Positions 26,094-33,294 of a stretch of DNA of 51,352 bases are shown in pieces (the first letter of the stretch is position 1; each line of letters starts with the position of its first letter). The position numbers and the translations under genes were made by a program. Source of the stretch: Cnuella takakiae (GTDB lineage: Bacteria > Bacteroidota > Bacteroidia > Chitinophagales > Chitinophagaceae); NCBI RefSeq assembly GCF_001953305.1, contig NZ_MTFE01000010.1, forward strand, positions 665,306 to 716,657, in the 5' to 3' direction. Under the pieces are notes generated by a model that saw nothing but the letters and a program-made list of their open reading frames with translations, did not search any database and was not told the origin of the DNA.

Positions 26094-26133
26094 AGTCAAA
26101 AAGGCGGCCTGTTGCAACAGCGCTTTTTTGACT
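26094..26133. terminator. Bidirectional-looking terminator hairpin
   Basis: AGTCAAAAAG pairs with CTTTTTTGACT, and an inner CTGTTGCAACAG palindrome forms the loop end. T-runs occur after the hairpin on both strands, so it would end transcription of the holin-like gene, 19 bases before the E1 gene start. Confidence 0.7.
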
Positions 26134-26151
26134 TTTTAATTTGTAGCGGTT

Positions 26152-28140
26152 ATGATGGAGTACCAACGCAAAGGTTTGTCCAACGAAACACTAAAAGACT
26201 TGTACCGGCGCTTGTTGTGGCCCCGGCTGATAGAAGAGAAGATGCTGGTACTGTTGCGGCAGGGGCGCATTTCCAAGTGGTTCAGCGGCATTGGGCAGGA
26301 GGCTATTTCGGTAGGCGCTACGGCTGCCCTGCAGCAGGAGGAATGGATCTTTCCGCTACACCGCAACCTGGGTGTGTTCACGGGCCGCGGTATGCCTTTG
26401 CATCAACTGTTCAAACAGTGGCAGGGTGCGCAGGATGGTTACAGCAAGGGGCGGGAGCGCAGTTTTCATTTTGGCAGTGCCGATCACCATGTGTGCGGGA
26501 TGATCTCGCACCTGGGTCCGCAATTGACGCTTGCAAACGGCGCAGCATTGGCAGCCAAACTAAAAGGTGCAGGAAAGGTGGCCCTTGCTTTTACCGGCGA
26601 TGGCGGTACATCGGAAGGCGACTTTCATGAAGCCCTCAACGTAGCTGCCGTATGGGACCTGCCGGTAATTTTTATTATTGAAAACAATGGCTACGGTTTG
26701 AGCACGCCGGTTAATGAACAATACCGCTGCACACAGCTTGCAGACAGGGGGAAAGGTTATGGCATGGAAAGCGTTACCATCGATGGCAACGACATTTTAA
26801 CGGTATACGATACCATCAAGGGTGTACGCGATTATTGCCTCCAGCACCAGAAGCCTTACCTGGTGGAATGTATGACCTTCCGGATGCGGGGGCATGAAGA
26901 AGCCAGTGGTACCAAGTATGTACCCAAGGAGTTGTTTGAAACATGGGCCGAAAAAGACCCGATCAAAAACTATGAAACATGGCTGCTGCAGGAAGGGGTG
27001 ATGGGTGCCGATGAAACAGCACATATCAGGCAAAGCCAGCAGCAACAAATAGAAGCGGAACTGGCCATGGGCTTTCAGTCGGAGCCGGTACAGGTAAGCA
27101 GCGAAAAGGAGCTTGCCGATGTATATGCGCCGCATACCGTGAAATACCCGTTGCGGCAGGTGCAGGATACTGCTGCGCGGTCCTTGCGTTTTATCGATGC
27201 CATCTCGGAAGCTTTGCGGCAAAGCATGGACTGGCACACCAACCTGGTGCTGATGGGGCAGGATATTGCCGCATATGGCGGTGCCTTCAAAATCACTGAA
27301 GGCTTTGTACAGCAATATGGCAAAGAAAGGGTGCGCAACACGCCCCTGTGTGAAAGTGCGATCATTGGTGCCGCACTGGGCCTGAGCCTGGAAGGGTACA
27401 AGAGCATGGTGGAAATGCAGTTCGCCGATTTTGTATCGGTGGGCTTCAACCAGATTGTAAACAACCTGGCCAAAATTCATTACCGCTGGGGCCAGAACGC
27501 CGATGTCGTCATCAGGATGCCTACGGGCGGTGGTGTGGGTGCAGGGCCTTTTCACAGCCAGAGCAATGAAGCCTGGTTTGTGCACACTCCCGGGCTTAAA
27601 GTGGTATACCCCTCCACACCCGAAGATGCCAAGGGCTTACTGATTGCCGCCATCAACGATCCCAACCCCGTTATTTATTTTGAACACAAAGCCCTTTATC
27701 GCAGCATCAGCGGCCCGGTACCCGAAGCTTATTATGAAGTGGAAATCGGCAAGGCCCGGCAGGTAAAGGTGGGGGAGGAACTGTCCATCATCACTTACGG
27801 CGCTGGTGTGCATTGGGCCGAAGCCTTTGCCGCCGAACACCCCGAGATCGACCTGGATATTCTTGATCTGCGCAGCCTGCTGCCTCTGGATTATGATGCC
27901 ATCCAAGCTTCGGTGCAGCGTACCGGAAAGGTACTATTGCTACACGAGGACACACTTGTGGGTGGTATTGGCGGCGAGCTGGCCGCCTGGATTGCCGAAC
28001 ACTGCTTCGAGTGGCTGGACGCACCGGTGATGCGTTGTGCTTCGCTGGATACGCCGGTGCCTTTTCATACGGAGCTGGAGCAGAACTTTCTCGCCAAAAG
28101 CAGGCTGGGGGAGGTGGTGGATAGGTTATTGGGGTATTAA
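26152..28140 (+). CDS. 2-oxoacid dehydrogenase E1 component, alpha-beta fusion
   Basis: 662 aa. The N-terminal half (to about 330) is an E1 alpha chain with the thiamine diphosphate motif GDGGTSEGDFHEALN...ENNGYGLS. The C-terminal half (from about 345) is an E1 beta chain (GQDIAAYGGAFKITEG, PTGGGVGAGPFHSQ, LLLHEDTLVGGIGGEL). Fused E1 chains of this size occur in Bacteroidota and are usually annotated as branched-chain or pyruvate-type dehydrogenase E1. They decarboxylate a 2-oxoacid and pass the acyl group to an E2 lipoyl protein. No E2 or E3 gene is in the window, so the substrate is undetermined. Two adjacent ATGs open the gene (26152, 26155). A class A REP palindrome follows the stop. Confidence 0.9.
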   Translation: MMEYQRKGLSNETLKDLYRRLLWPRLIEEKMLVLLRQGRISKWFSGIGQEAISVGATAALQQEEWIFPLHRNLGVFTGRGMPLHQLFKQWQGAQDGYSKGRERSFHFGSADHHVCGMISHLGPQLTLANGAALAAKLKGAGKVALAFTGDGGTSEGDFHEALNVAAVWDLPVIFIIENNGYGLSTPVNEQYRCTQLADRGKGYGMESVTIDGNDILTVYDTIKGVRDYCLQHQKPYLVECMTFRMRGHEEASGTKYVPKELFETWAEKDPIKNYETWLLQEGVMGADETAHIRQSQQQQIEAELAMGFQSEPVQVSSEKELADVYAPHTVKYPLRQVQDTAARSLRFIDAISEALRQSMDWHTNLVLMGQDIAAYGGAFKITEGFVQQYGKERVRNTPLCESAIIGAALGLSLEGYKSMVEMQFADFVSVGFNQIVNNLAKIHYRWGQNADVVIRMPTGGGVGAGPFHSQSNEAWFVHTPGLKVVYPSTPEDAKGLLIAAINDPNPVIYFEHKALYRSISGPVPEAYYEVEIGKARQVKVGEELSIITYGAGVHWAEAFAAEHPEIDLDILDLRSLLPLDYDAIQASVQRTGKVLLLHEDTLVGGIGGELAAWIAEHCFEWLDAPVMRCASLDTPVPFHTELEQNFLAKSRLGEVVDRLLGY

Positions 28141-28156
28141 CTCCGAAATCAGCGAG

Positions 28157-28189
28157 ACACCTAACAGGTTTTTAAAACCTGTTAGGTGT
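28157..28189. repeat. REP-like palindrome, class A, downstream of RAYT
   Basis: A 33-bp palindrome: ACACCTAACAGGT and its complement around a TTTTAAA-type centre. A partial second copy (GGCCTGTTAGGTGTAG) follows at 28197-28212. It lies in the convergent gap between the E1 gene and the RAYT gene and could terminate both. Confidence 0.85.
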
Positions 28190-28224
28190 GGCTTAAGGCC
28201 TGTTAGGTGTAGTCCTCCCTATAA

Positions 28225-28878
28225 TCAATCATCATTTTCATGTTCCAGAAAAGCCTGTCGTTCTAATACTGTATCTCGGTATTGCTCATGGTAGTGCAAA
28301 AAATTATCTCGTCCGCCAAACCATTCTAAAACTTCCTGTCGCGTCAACTTGGTAGGTACATCCCGCAACATGCTGTGAAAAGAAGTGTGTTCGTACTTTT
28401 TATAATCATTTACAAAGCCATGCTTTTGTGGATTGCCATGAATGTAAAAGACCAACTCCTGTAACATTATTCCTCTATCAACACATTTCCGCCGGAAACG
28501 TTCCTGAAACAAGCTGCCGGTGCGGTTATACGCTTTATTGATGCTTTTAGCATAAGCATTGAAGCAATTGGCAAATTGTTGGGAGAGGATACACCTAACA
28601 GGTCTTGGAGACCTGTTAGGTATGGATACAACAGGGTGCTTGTCTGAAAAGTAAAAGTCTGGCGGGTTGGGCTGCTTCATCTTTACCAAGAAATGGAAGT
28701 GATTGCGCATCAACGCATACGCATAAGTATCGGCAATGGGACTAACATACCTTGCCCAAAGTTGTAAGAAGTAATCATAGTTGCGGGGTTCAATAAAGAT
28801 ATTTTCTCTGTTGTTGCCCCTGTTATAGATATGGTAGTAGCAATTGGGAACAAGGGGTTCGAGTGTTTCCTGGTGCAT
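28225..28878 (-). CDS. REP-associated tyrosine transposase (RAYT, Y1/IS200-like)
   Basis: 217 aa. The N-terminal CYYHIYNRGNNRENIF, the HUH motif in MRNHFHFLVKM (His60 and His62), and the downstream tyrosine helix and GSLFQERFRR (about 109-130; Tyr109 or Tyr117 catalytic) define the family. RAYTs are single-copy domesticated relatives of IS200/IS605 transposases that act on REP palindromes. Consistent with this, 33-bp palindromes flank the gene on both sides. One lies within the coding sequence, encoding residues of about 86-96 between the HUH and tyrosine parts, with the frame intact. The gene has no terminal repeats of a classic insertion sequence. It may still be active, as all core motifs are present. 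Confidence 0.92.
   Translation of the reverse strand: MHQETLEPLVPNCYYHIYNRGNNRENIFIEPRNYDYFLQLWARYVSPIADTYAYALMRNHFHFLVKMKQPNPPDFYFSDKHPVVSIPNRSPRPVRCILSQQFANCFNAYAKSINKAYNRTGSLFQERFRRKCVDRGIMLQELVFYIHGNPQKHGFVNDYKKYEHTSFHSMLRDVPTKLTRQEVLEWFGGRDNFLHYHEQYRDTVLERQAFLEHENDD
28591..28623. repeat. REP-like palindrome, class A, inside the RAYT coding sequence
   Basis: Same 33-bp arm structure as the flanking copies (ACACCTAACAGGT / ACCTGTTAGGTAT). It is bordered by GGATACA on each side (28587-28593, overlapping its left end, and 28624-28630), which might be a target duplication or chance. Read on the minus strand it codes for about 11 in-frame residues. Confidence 0.85.
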
Positions 28879-28917
28879 GGTAGGTGGTTTTGGTTTTTTG
28901 CGGCAGGCTTTAGGTAA

Positions 28918-28950
28918 ACACCTGACAGGTTTTTAAAACCTGTGAGGTGT
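28918..28950. repeat. REP-like palindrome, class A, upstream of RAYT
   Basis: 33 bp, ACACCTGACAGGT with ACCTGTGAGGTGT. It is followed by GTGGCTCAA, close to the GTGGCTTAA that follows the copy at 28157, so the two flanking copies share their outer context and orientation. Confidence 0.85.
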
Positions 28951-29065
28951 GGCTCAAACTTGGGCGGTGTATTCCAAAATACAAAAGCCCACCGGGTGAT
29001 CAAAGTCACCGGAAATGTTCCTGTTCAAACATTAGTTTAGTAGCATCACTCCTAAACCTTTTACC

Positions 29066-29275
29066 ATGAAAAAGAACATGGGCGCTACCGACCGCATCCT
29101 TCGTGTTGTAATTGCCACAATAATTGTGGGCTTGTACTTTGGTAATGTTATTACCGGAACCCTGGGAATTGTATTGCTGGTGGTTGCCGGTGTATTTGCG
29201 CTGACTAGCCTGGTTGGATATTGCCCCTTGTATGCGCCTTTTGGTATCAATACCTGTGGTTATAAAAACACCTAA
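29066..29275 (+). CDS. DUF2892 (YgaP-type) small membrane protein
   Basis: 69 aa. The start MKKNMGATDRILRVVIATII, two hydrophobic helices (VVIATIIVGLYFGNVITG and LGIVLLVVAGVFALTSLVG) and the cysteine-containing end CPLYAPFGINTC are characteristic of DUF2892, the membrane domain also found at the C-terminus of YgaP rhodaneses. The function of stand-alone members is unknown; some accompany sulfur-transfer proteins, but none is adjacent here. The TAA stop lies inside a class A REP palindrome that also forms the terminator. Confidence 0.88.
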   Translation: MKKNMGATDRILRVVIATIIVGLYFGNVITGTLGIVLLVVAGVFALTSLVGYCPLYAPFGINTCGYKNT

Positions 29276-29306
29276 CAGGTTTTTGGAACCTGGTAGGTGT
29301 TTTTTT
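29268..29306 (+). terminator. REP-derived stop and terminator of the DUF2892 gene
   Basis: A 33-bp class A palindrome (29268-29300) followed by a run of seven T. The TAA at 29273-29275 within its left arm is the stop codon of the DUF2892 gene. Confidence 0.8.
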
Positions 29307-29308
29307 GG

Positions 29309-29343
29309 AAACCTACAAGGTTTTAATAACCTTATAGGTTTAA
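29309..29343. repeat. REP-like palindrome, class B
   Basis: 35 bp, AAACCTACAAGGTTTT with AACCTTATAGGTTT, matching the class B element at 402-436. It overlaps the stop codon (29340-29342) of the convergent minus-strand gene, whose transcript it would end. Confidence 0.8.
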
Positions 29344-29873
29344 TTACTTCCCTTATCCCCCACAAACCACTGCTCCTTGTTTTTAAACAGCACATTAAAG
29401 GTGGTTAGCGAGCCATAGCAACGGGTTATGTATTGTTGGAGGTTCACCTTATCCTCATCGCTCAGCGTCTTATGGGCGTTTACCTGTTGCTCCAGCACCC
29501 GCAGGCGGTCGCGGAGCATCACGATTTTGTGAAAGAAGTCTTCAATGGGCAGTTCCTTTGGCTTCAGGCCTTTGTCGGCAGGCTGCAGCAGGAGGGTACC
29601 GCCCTGCCAGCGTTCGCCCAGGGGCACTACTTCGCCAAAGCCATTCCACTGGCGCAGTATTTTGAGCAGGGAGCGCTCCACTTCGGAGTGGGTCTCTATT
29701 TCTTCCGTTACATTTTCGGGAATGATCTCTTCCAGCTGGTCGTCGGTTTTATCCACTTCCTTAATGCCATGATGGATAAAGGAGATCAGGTAAGTGGCGT
29801 AGCGAATGCCTACAATTACGCCGGGGCCGTATTGGGTATGCTGGAGACGGGTGCCGATGCCTAGGGTGAGCAT
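29340..29873 (-). CDS. Hypothetical protein with SH3-like N-terminal motif (177 aa)
   Basis: 177 aa, cytoplasmic, acidic. The N-terminus, GTRLQHTQYGPGVIVGIRY, resembles the small beta-barrel found in CarD-like and UvrD/PcrA C-terminal (DUF3553-type) domains, where a YGxGxV turn is typical; this is a weak likeness. The rest is mainly helical, with a possible coiled coil at about 125-150 (LRDRLRVLEQQVNAH). I do not recognise a named family. A heptad array lies just upstream of the start and a class B REP palindrome overlaps the stop. Confidence 0.7.
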   Translation of the reverse strand: MLTLGIGTRLQHTQYGPGVIVGIRYATYLISFIHHGIKEVDKTDDQLEEIIPENVTEEIETHSEVERSLLKILRQWNGFGEVVPLGERWQGGTLLLQPADKGLKPKELPIEDFFHKIVMLRDRLRVLEQQVNAHKTLSDEDKVNLQQYITRCYGSLTTFNVLFKNKEQWFVGDKGSN

Positions 29874-29880
29874 GGTGAAT

Positions 29881-29996
29881 GTTTGTTGTTTTTGGTTTTT
29901 GTTTTCAGTTGGATCAAACCTTTACCTACAAAGGCTTATTTGATCAATGCAACGATAAACCAAAAACTAAAAACAAAAAACTCAAAACCCCTTACT
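29881..29996. repeat. Heptad repeat hairpin
   Basis: Left words GTTTGTT, GTTTTTG (twice) and TTTTCAG (29881-29908); right words ATAAACC, AAAAACT, AAAAACA, AAAAACT and CAAAACC (29955-29989). The arms are complementary T-rich and A-rich tracts. The right arm includes the last codons and stop of the adjacent minus-strand gene. Confidence 0.7.
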
Positions 29997-30722
29997 TCTG
30001 CTCCACATCCGGTGAGCTTCCTTGATATACGCCTGGAAGTCGTAATCGTTGCTGTAAACGGTAAACTCGTAGGTAGGCCGGTGGGCTTTCATAAAGGCAT
30101 CGAGGTCTTCACCGGTCAGGTTGGTCAGGCGGCGGACCAGGGCTTTATTGAAACGGTAGTCTATGTATTTATCCTGCTCCTGCAGCAACAGGCGGGCCTG
30201 GAATCGCTCCATGCTTTTGTTCTTGCGGAACTGAAAGACGCGGATCAGTTCGTTGATATCGATACCGGCACCGGTAGGACCGATAGATGTCATGGTGCCC
30301 AGGTTGGGCCGCTGGAAGTTGAACGCCTTGGCATAATCTTCCCGGTTCTGGAGCGAATCCTCGCGGTAGTTGCGGGGCCTGATGCGCAGGTCCCGCATCA
30401 CCGTCACCCGCACCTGCAGGGCAATGTTGAACTGATTGATATCATTGATGCCCAGCACCGGGAACTTCATGGTGGGCTTGCCCAGGTAAGAAAACCAGAT
30501 GGAATCTTTTTCGCCAACGGCAATATTGTAGCGGCCATTGGCATCGGTAACGGTACCTGCACCACTGGTGCTGATCACACTCACCGCTTCCAGTGGCACC
30601 GACCGGGAAGAGTCGAACACCGTGCCCTGTATCCGGTATTGCGCCAGCGCAGCACTACCCAGCAGGCAGGCCACCACAAGCAACAACGGTTTGATCAATA
30701 CAGGTACGTGCAACAGCCTCAT
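29982..30722 (-). CDS. Secreted protein with carboxypeptidase-D regulatory-like domain
   Basis: 246 aa from the ATG at 30722; the frame also opens at a TTG three codons earlier. A signal peptide (LIKPLLLVVACLLGSAALAQ) is followed by a CarboxypepD_reg-like fold (about 30-110): YRIQGTVFDSSRSVPLEAVSV, GTVTDANGRYNIAV and a SIWFSYLGKPTMKFPV strand. The remaining region is charged and helical (NREDYAKAFNFQRPN, RFQARLLLQEQDKYIDYRFN). Such proteins are common in Bacteroidota envelopes; their role is unknown. The final codons and the stop fall in a heptad array. Confidence 0.82.
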   Translation of the reverse strand: MRLLHVPVLIKPLLLVVACLLGSAALAQYRIQGTVFDSSRSVPLEAVSVISTSGAGTVTDANGRYNIAVGEKDSIWFSYLGKPTMKFPVLGINDINQFNIALQVRVTVMRDLRIRPRNYREDSLQNREDYAKAFNFQRPNLGTMTSIGPTGAGIDINELIRVFQFRKNKSMERFQARLLLQEQDKYIDYRFNKALVRRLTNLTGEDLDAFMKAHRPTYEFTVYSNDYDFQAYIKEAHRMWSRSKGF

Positions 30723-30772
30723 GCCGGGCAAATAACGAAAGAATAAGTGAATGGTATGGTAAAAGCAACCGG

Positions 30773-30842
30773 GTTTGGGGTTAGGAGTTTGGGGTTAAGG
30801 GTTACAACCCCAAACTCCTAACCCCAAACACTTAACTATTCC
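30773..30842. repeat. Heptad repeat hairpin with perfect 24-bp stem
   Basis: Ten in-phase 7-bp words. The left arm 30773-30796 (words GTTTGGG and GTTAGGA alternate) is exactly complementary to 30806-30829, around a 9-base loop. The stop codon of the serine hydrolase gene (30836-30838) lies in the last word. The words match those of the array at 19651-19720. Confidence 0.9.
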
Positions 30843-32119
30843 AACGCCGCATACACCATATTTTTAAACTTATCATGTATTTCGCCGTGGCTGTTGGGCA
30901 GCAGGTTGATAAAGAGCTGGCCGACGATTTTCTTCTCGGGGTCTATCCAGTACTGCGAGGAGAAATAGCCGCCCCAGGAAAAACTGCCCTCGGATAGTGC
31001 AGTGTAGGCCTTGCTTTGGGGGGTTACCAGTTCGAAGCCGAGGCCAAACTTATGTCCCCAGCCGCGTTCGATGGCGCCGATCTGGTTGGTGGTCATCAGC
31101 CGCACGGTGGCGGGTGCCAGCAGCCGAACGCCGTTATAGGTGCCGCCGTTCAGCAGCATCTGCATAAATAAGGCATAGTCGTAGGCCGTGGACGAAAGAC
31201 CAGCGCCGCCGGAGAAATAAGTGCCCGGGGCAGCGGGGTAGTTGGGGTTTACGCCACGGGAAGCAGTGGCATCGGTCACCGCCAGTTTCTTGTCCCTGTC
31301 TTCTGTGTGCAGGGGCACCAGGCGGCTGTACTTGCTTTGGGGCAGGTAGAAATAAGTATCCTTCATGCCCAGCGGGGTAAAGATGCGCTGCTGGAAATAG
31401 CGGTCGAGGGGCATACCGCTGATCACTTCAATTACATAACCCAGTACATCGGTGTTGAGGCCATAGGTGAACTTTTCACCAGGCTGGTGCTGCAGGGGCA
31501 GGGTACCCAATATTTTCATTTTATCACCCAAAACCACACCCTGCGGTGCGCCAATGCCACTGATAACGCCTGCTTTGGCATAAATGGCGTTCATCTCGGG
31601 CGAGCCGATACCGGCATAGCCAATACCCGAACTATGACTCAGCAACTGCCGTAGGGTGATCTCCGATTTTGCCGGGCTCGTAGTATAAGAGGTATCGGCC
31701 TTATTAAAGGAAGCCAGCACTTTGGGGCTCCTGAACTCCGGGATGTACTTGGATACAGGATCGTCGAGCAGCAGCTTGCCTTCTTCCCACAGCATCATGA
31801 TACCCACCGAGGTGATGGCCTTGGTTTGCGAGGCAATGCGGAAAATAGCGTCTTTGGTGAGGGGTGTACCTTTGGCAACATCGCTGTAGCCAATGGCTTT
31901 GTGGTAAATGATCTTGCCATCTTTGGCCACAATGGCGGTGGCGCCGGGTATCCAGCCTTTGTCCACGTACTCCTGCAGCAGGGCATCAATACGGGCCAGC
32001 CTTGCCGCCGATACGCCGGTGGTTTGGGTGGCAGGCTGCAACAGCACCGAGGTTTTCAGGGCAGGCTGCGCCTGTGCAATGCCGCAGGCAAGAAGCAGGA
32101 TGGAAAGCAGATGTTTCAT
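30836..32119 (-). CDS. Secreted serine hydrolase of the beta-lactamase / class C family
   Basis: 427 aa from the ATG at 32119, which gives a signal peptide (MKHLLSILLLACGIAQAQ); the open frame continues upstream to 32167 through the heptad array. Catalytic motifs are SQTK (SxxK) in FRIASQTKAITSVG near residue 98 and the Y-x-N type KFTYGLNTDVLGYV. Near the end GSFSWGGYFSSQYW supplies the [HW]xG-type position. The LRQLLSHSSGIGY signature is typical of Pfam Beta-lactamase (PF00144) members, which include esterases, D-aminopeptidases and penicillin-binding-like hydrolases. A specific substrate cannot be assigned, and the family name does not imply antibiotic resistance. Confidence 0.88.
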   Translation of the reverse strand: MKHLLSILLLACGIAQAQPALKTSVLLQPATQTTGVSAARLARIDALLQEYVDKGWIPGATAIVAKDGKIIYHKAIGYSDVAKGTPLTKDAIFRIASQTKAITSVGIMMLWEEGKLLLDDPVSKYIPEFRSPKVLASFNKADTSYTTSPAKSEITLRQLLSHSSGIGYAGIGSPEMNAIYAKAGVISGIGAPQGVVLGDKMKILGTLPLQHQPGEKFTYGLNTDVLGYVIEVISGMPLDRYFQQRIFTPLGMKDTYFYLPQSKYSRLVPLHTEDRDKKLAVTDATASRGVNPNYPAAPGTYFSGGAGLSSTAYDYALFMQMLLNGGTYNGVRLLAPATVRLMTTNQIGAIERGWGHKFGLGFELVTPQSKAYTALSEGSFSWGGYFSSQYWIDPEKKIVGQLFINLLPNSHGEIHDKFKNMVYAALE

Positions 32120-32151
32120 ATTGTGTTTGGTTTGGAAGAGTTTTAGAGGCA

Positions 32152-32270
32152 ATGGACGATGGACCATGGACCATGGACCATGGTCTATCGTCTATCGTCT
32201 ATGGTCTATGGTCTATGGTCTATGGTCTATGGTCTATGGTCATTGACGACTGACGACTGACGACTGACGA
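32152..32270. repeat. Longest heptad array, 17 in-phase units
   Basis: 119 bases made of seventeen 7-bp words with no phase slip. They fall in blocks: ATGGACG/ATGGACC (4), ATGGTCT and ATCGTCT (9 in all, including a final ATGGTCA), and TTGACGA/CTGACGA (4). The ATGGACC block is complementary to the GGTCT-type block. Further words CGTCGTC, CGTAGTC and TGTCGTC at 32327-32356 complement the last block. Confidence 0.9.
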
Positions 32271-32362
32271 CTCAAAAAAAGCCACCTAAGATACAACACA
32301 CCCTCCTTCCTTTATCCGCAACCTACCGTCGTCCGTAGTCCTAGTGGTCTGTCGTCCTGCCT

Positions 32363-32941
32363 TCATCCCTGCTCCCGAAGCAGTTGCTCAATTACCCTGG
32401 GGTAGTGCTCGTGCTCCAGTTCATGAATTTTTTGGGCAAGGGAATCAGGGGTGTCGGAGGCATCCACCGGGCAGGAAGCCTGGAAGATGGTATCGCCATG
32501 GTCGTAGTGCTCGTCTACATAATGTATGGTGATGCCGCTTTCTTTTTCCGCCGCTGCCACCACTGCCTGGTGCACAAAAGCACCGTACATGCCTTTACCG
32601 CCCCATTTGGGCAGGAGGGCAGGGTGAATATTGACAATTTTCCGGGGATAGGCATCGATAAGGGTAGTAGGCACTTTCCACAAAAAACCGGCAAGTACCA
32701 CGAAGTTGATCCCTTTGGCCTGCAGTTCAGGTACATAGCCGTCGCCACGCAGGAAGCGTTCCCGTTCAATAACCAGGGTAGGTATGCCCGCGTCGGCAGC
32801 AACCTGCAACACGCCAGCGCCGGGTTTGTTGCAAACAACCAGGCTTACTTGTGCAAGGGTGGAGGCTCCGGTATTAAAATGTTCTATAATCTTACGGGCA
32901 TTGCTACCTGCACCCGAAGCAAAAACGGCCAACTGAATCAT
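32363..32941 (-). CDS. purN: Phosphoribosylglycinamide formyltransferase
   Basis: 192 aa. It shows the N-terminal FASGAGSNARKIIEHF nucleotide-binding loop and the catalytic signature VNIHPALLPKWGGKGMYG (the Asn-His pair), with the catalytic aspartate in VDEHYDHGDTIFQ. These are the three catalytic residues of GART (PurN), which transfers a formyl group from 10-formyltetrahydrofolate to glycinamide ribonucleotide in purine synthesis. The length is typical. It is cytoplasmic and divergent from actA. The stop lies next to heptad-type words. Confidence 0.93.
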   Translation of the reverse strand: MIQLAVFASGAGSNARKIIEHFNTGASTLAQVSLVVCNKPGAGVLQVAADAGIPTLVIERERFLRGDGYVPELQAKGINFVVLAGFLWKVPTTLIDAYPRKIVNIHPALLPKWGGKGMYGAFVHQAVVAAAEKESGITIHYVDEHYDHGDTIFQASCPVDASDTPDSLAQKIHELEHEHYPRVIEQLLREQG

Positions 32942-33294
32942 GCGCTAAAGCTAAGTAGTGATCTGCACACAGAAAGACAATGTTCCAACGGCGATAAATT
33001 TTGGTCCCAAATCCAGGCATCAAATAGTTAAAATTTTTTAACCGTTTGGTTTGCTCTGTGACCAAAAAAGCCCATTTTTGGGTAAGACATTAAACAAATT
33101 CACCGATTGTTGAATTGTCTGAAAATTGTCAAACAAAGCTGGTTGAACAAAGAAAATCCACGCGGCAAAAATCGCTGAAACTCAAGCTGGAAGCGGGTTG
33201 AAAAAAATTTCTAACGTTTGGATTTTTGTAAAATTCCTGTCATATTTTTGCACCCAATTCAGGAATTTATCCACAATTTAGATCACCAGCATCT
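32942..33294. other. 353-bp intergenic region upstream of the respiratory operon
   Basis: AT-rich, without a gene. It contains the actA promoter described separately. The minus-strand promoter of purN must also lie here; no clear CAAAnnTA (its complement) was found near 32942-33010. Confidence 0.6.
33217..33250 (+). promoter_or_regulatory. Promoter of the ACIII / cytochrome oxidase operon
   Basis: TTTG at 33217-33220 (-33) and TATTTTTG at 33243-33250 (-7, exact TAnnTTTG) with 22 bases between, at the long end for Bacteroidota sigma factors; a second TTTG at 33225-33228 is too close. Transcription would start near 33256, 39 bases before the actA ATG. Confidence 0.6.

Noticed and set aside
26112-26630. 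172-aa frame overlapping the E1 gene start
   Set aside because: Out-of-frame shadow; the E1 alpha motifs are continuous in the annotated frame.
28225-28878. RAYT gene as part of a full insertion sequence
   Set aside because: No IS200/IS605 ends or accessory tnpB; surrounding palindromes are 33-bp REP-type elements, so a domesticated RAYT is the better reading.
30836-32119. Serine hydrolase as an antibiotic-resistance beta-lactamase
   Set aside because: The SxxK/YxN family is broad; no features specific to resistance enzymes were seen.
32152-32270. Heptad array as CRISPR or as a classical phase-variable coding repeat
   Set aside because: No spacers, and the array lies outside genes; it does not sit in a reading frame start as contingency repeats do.
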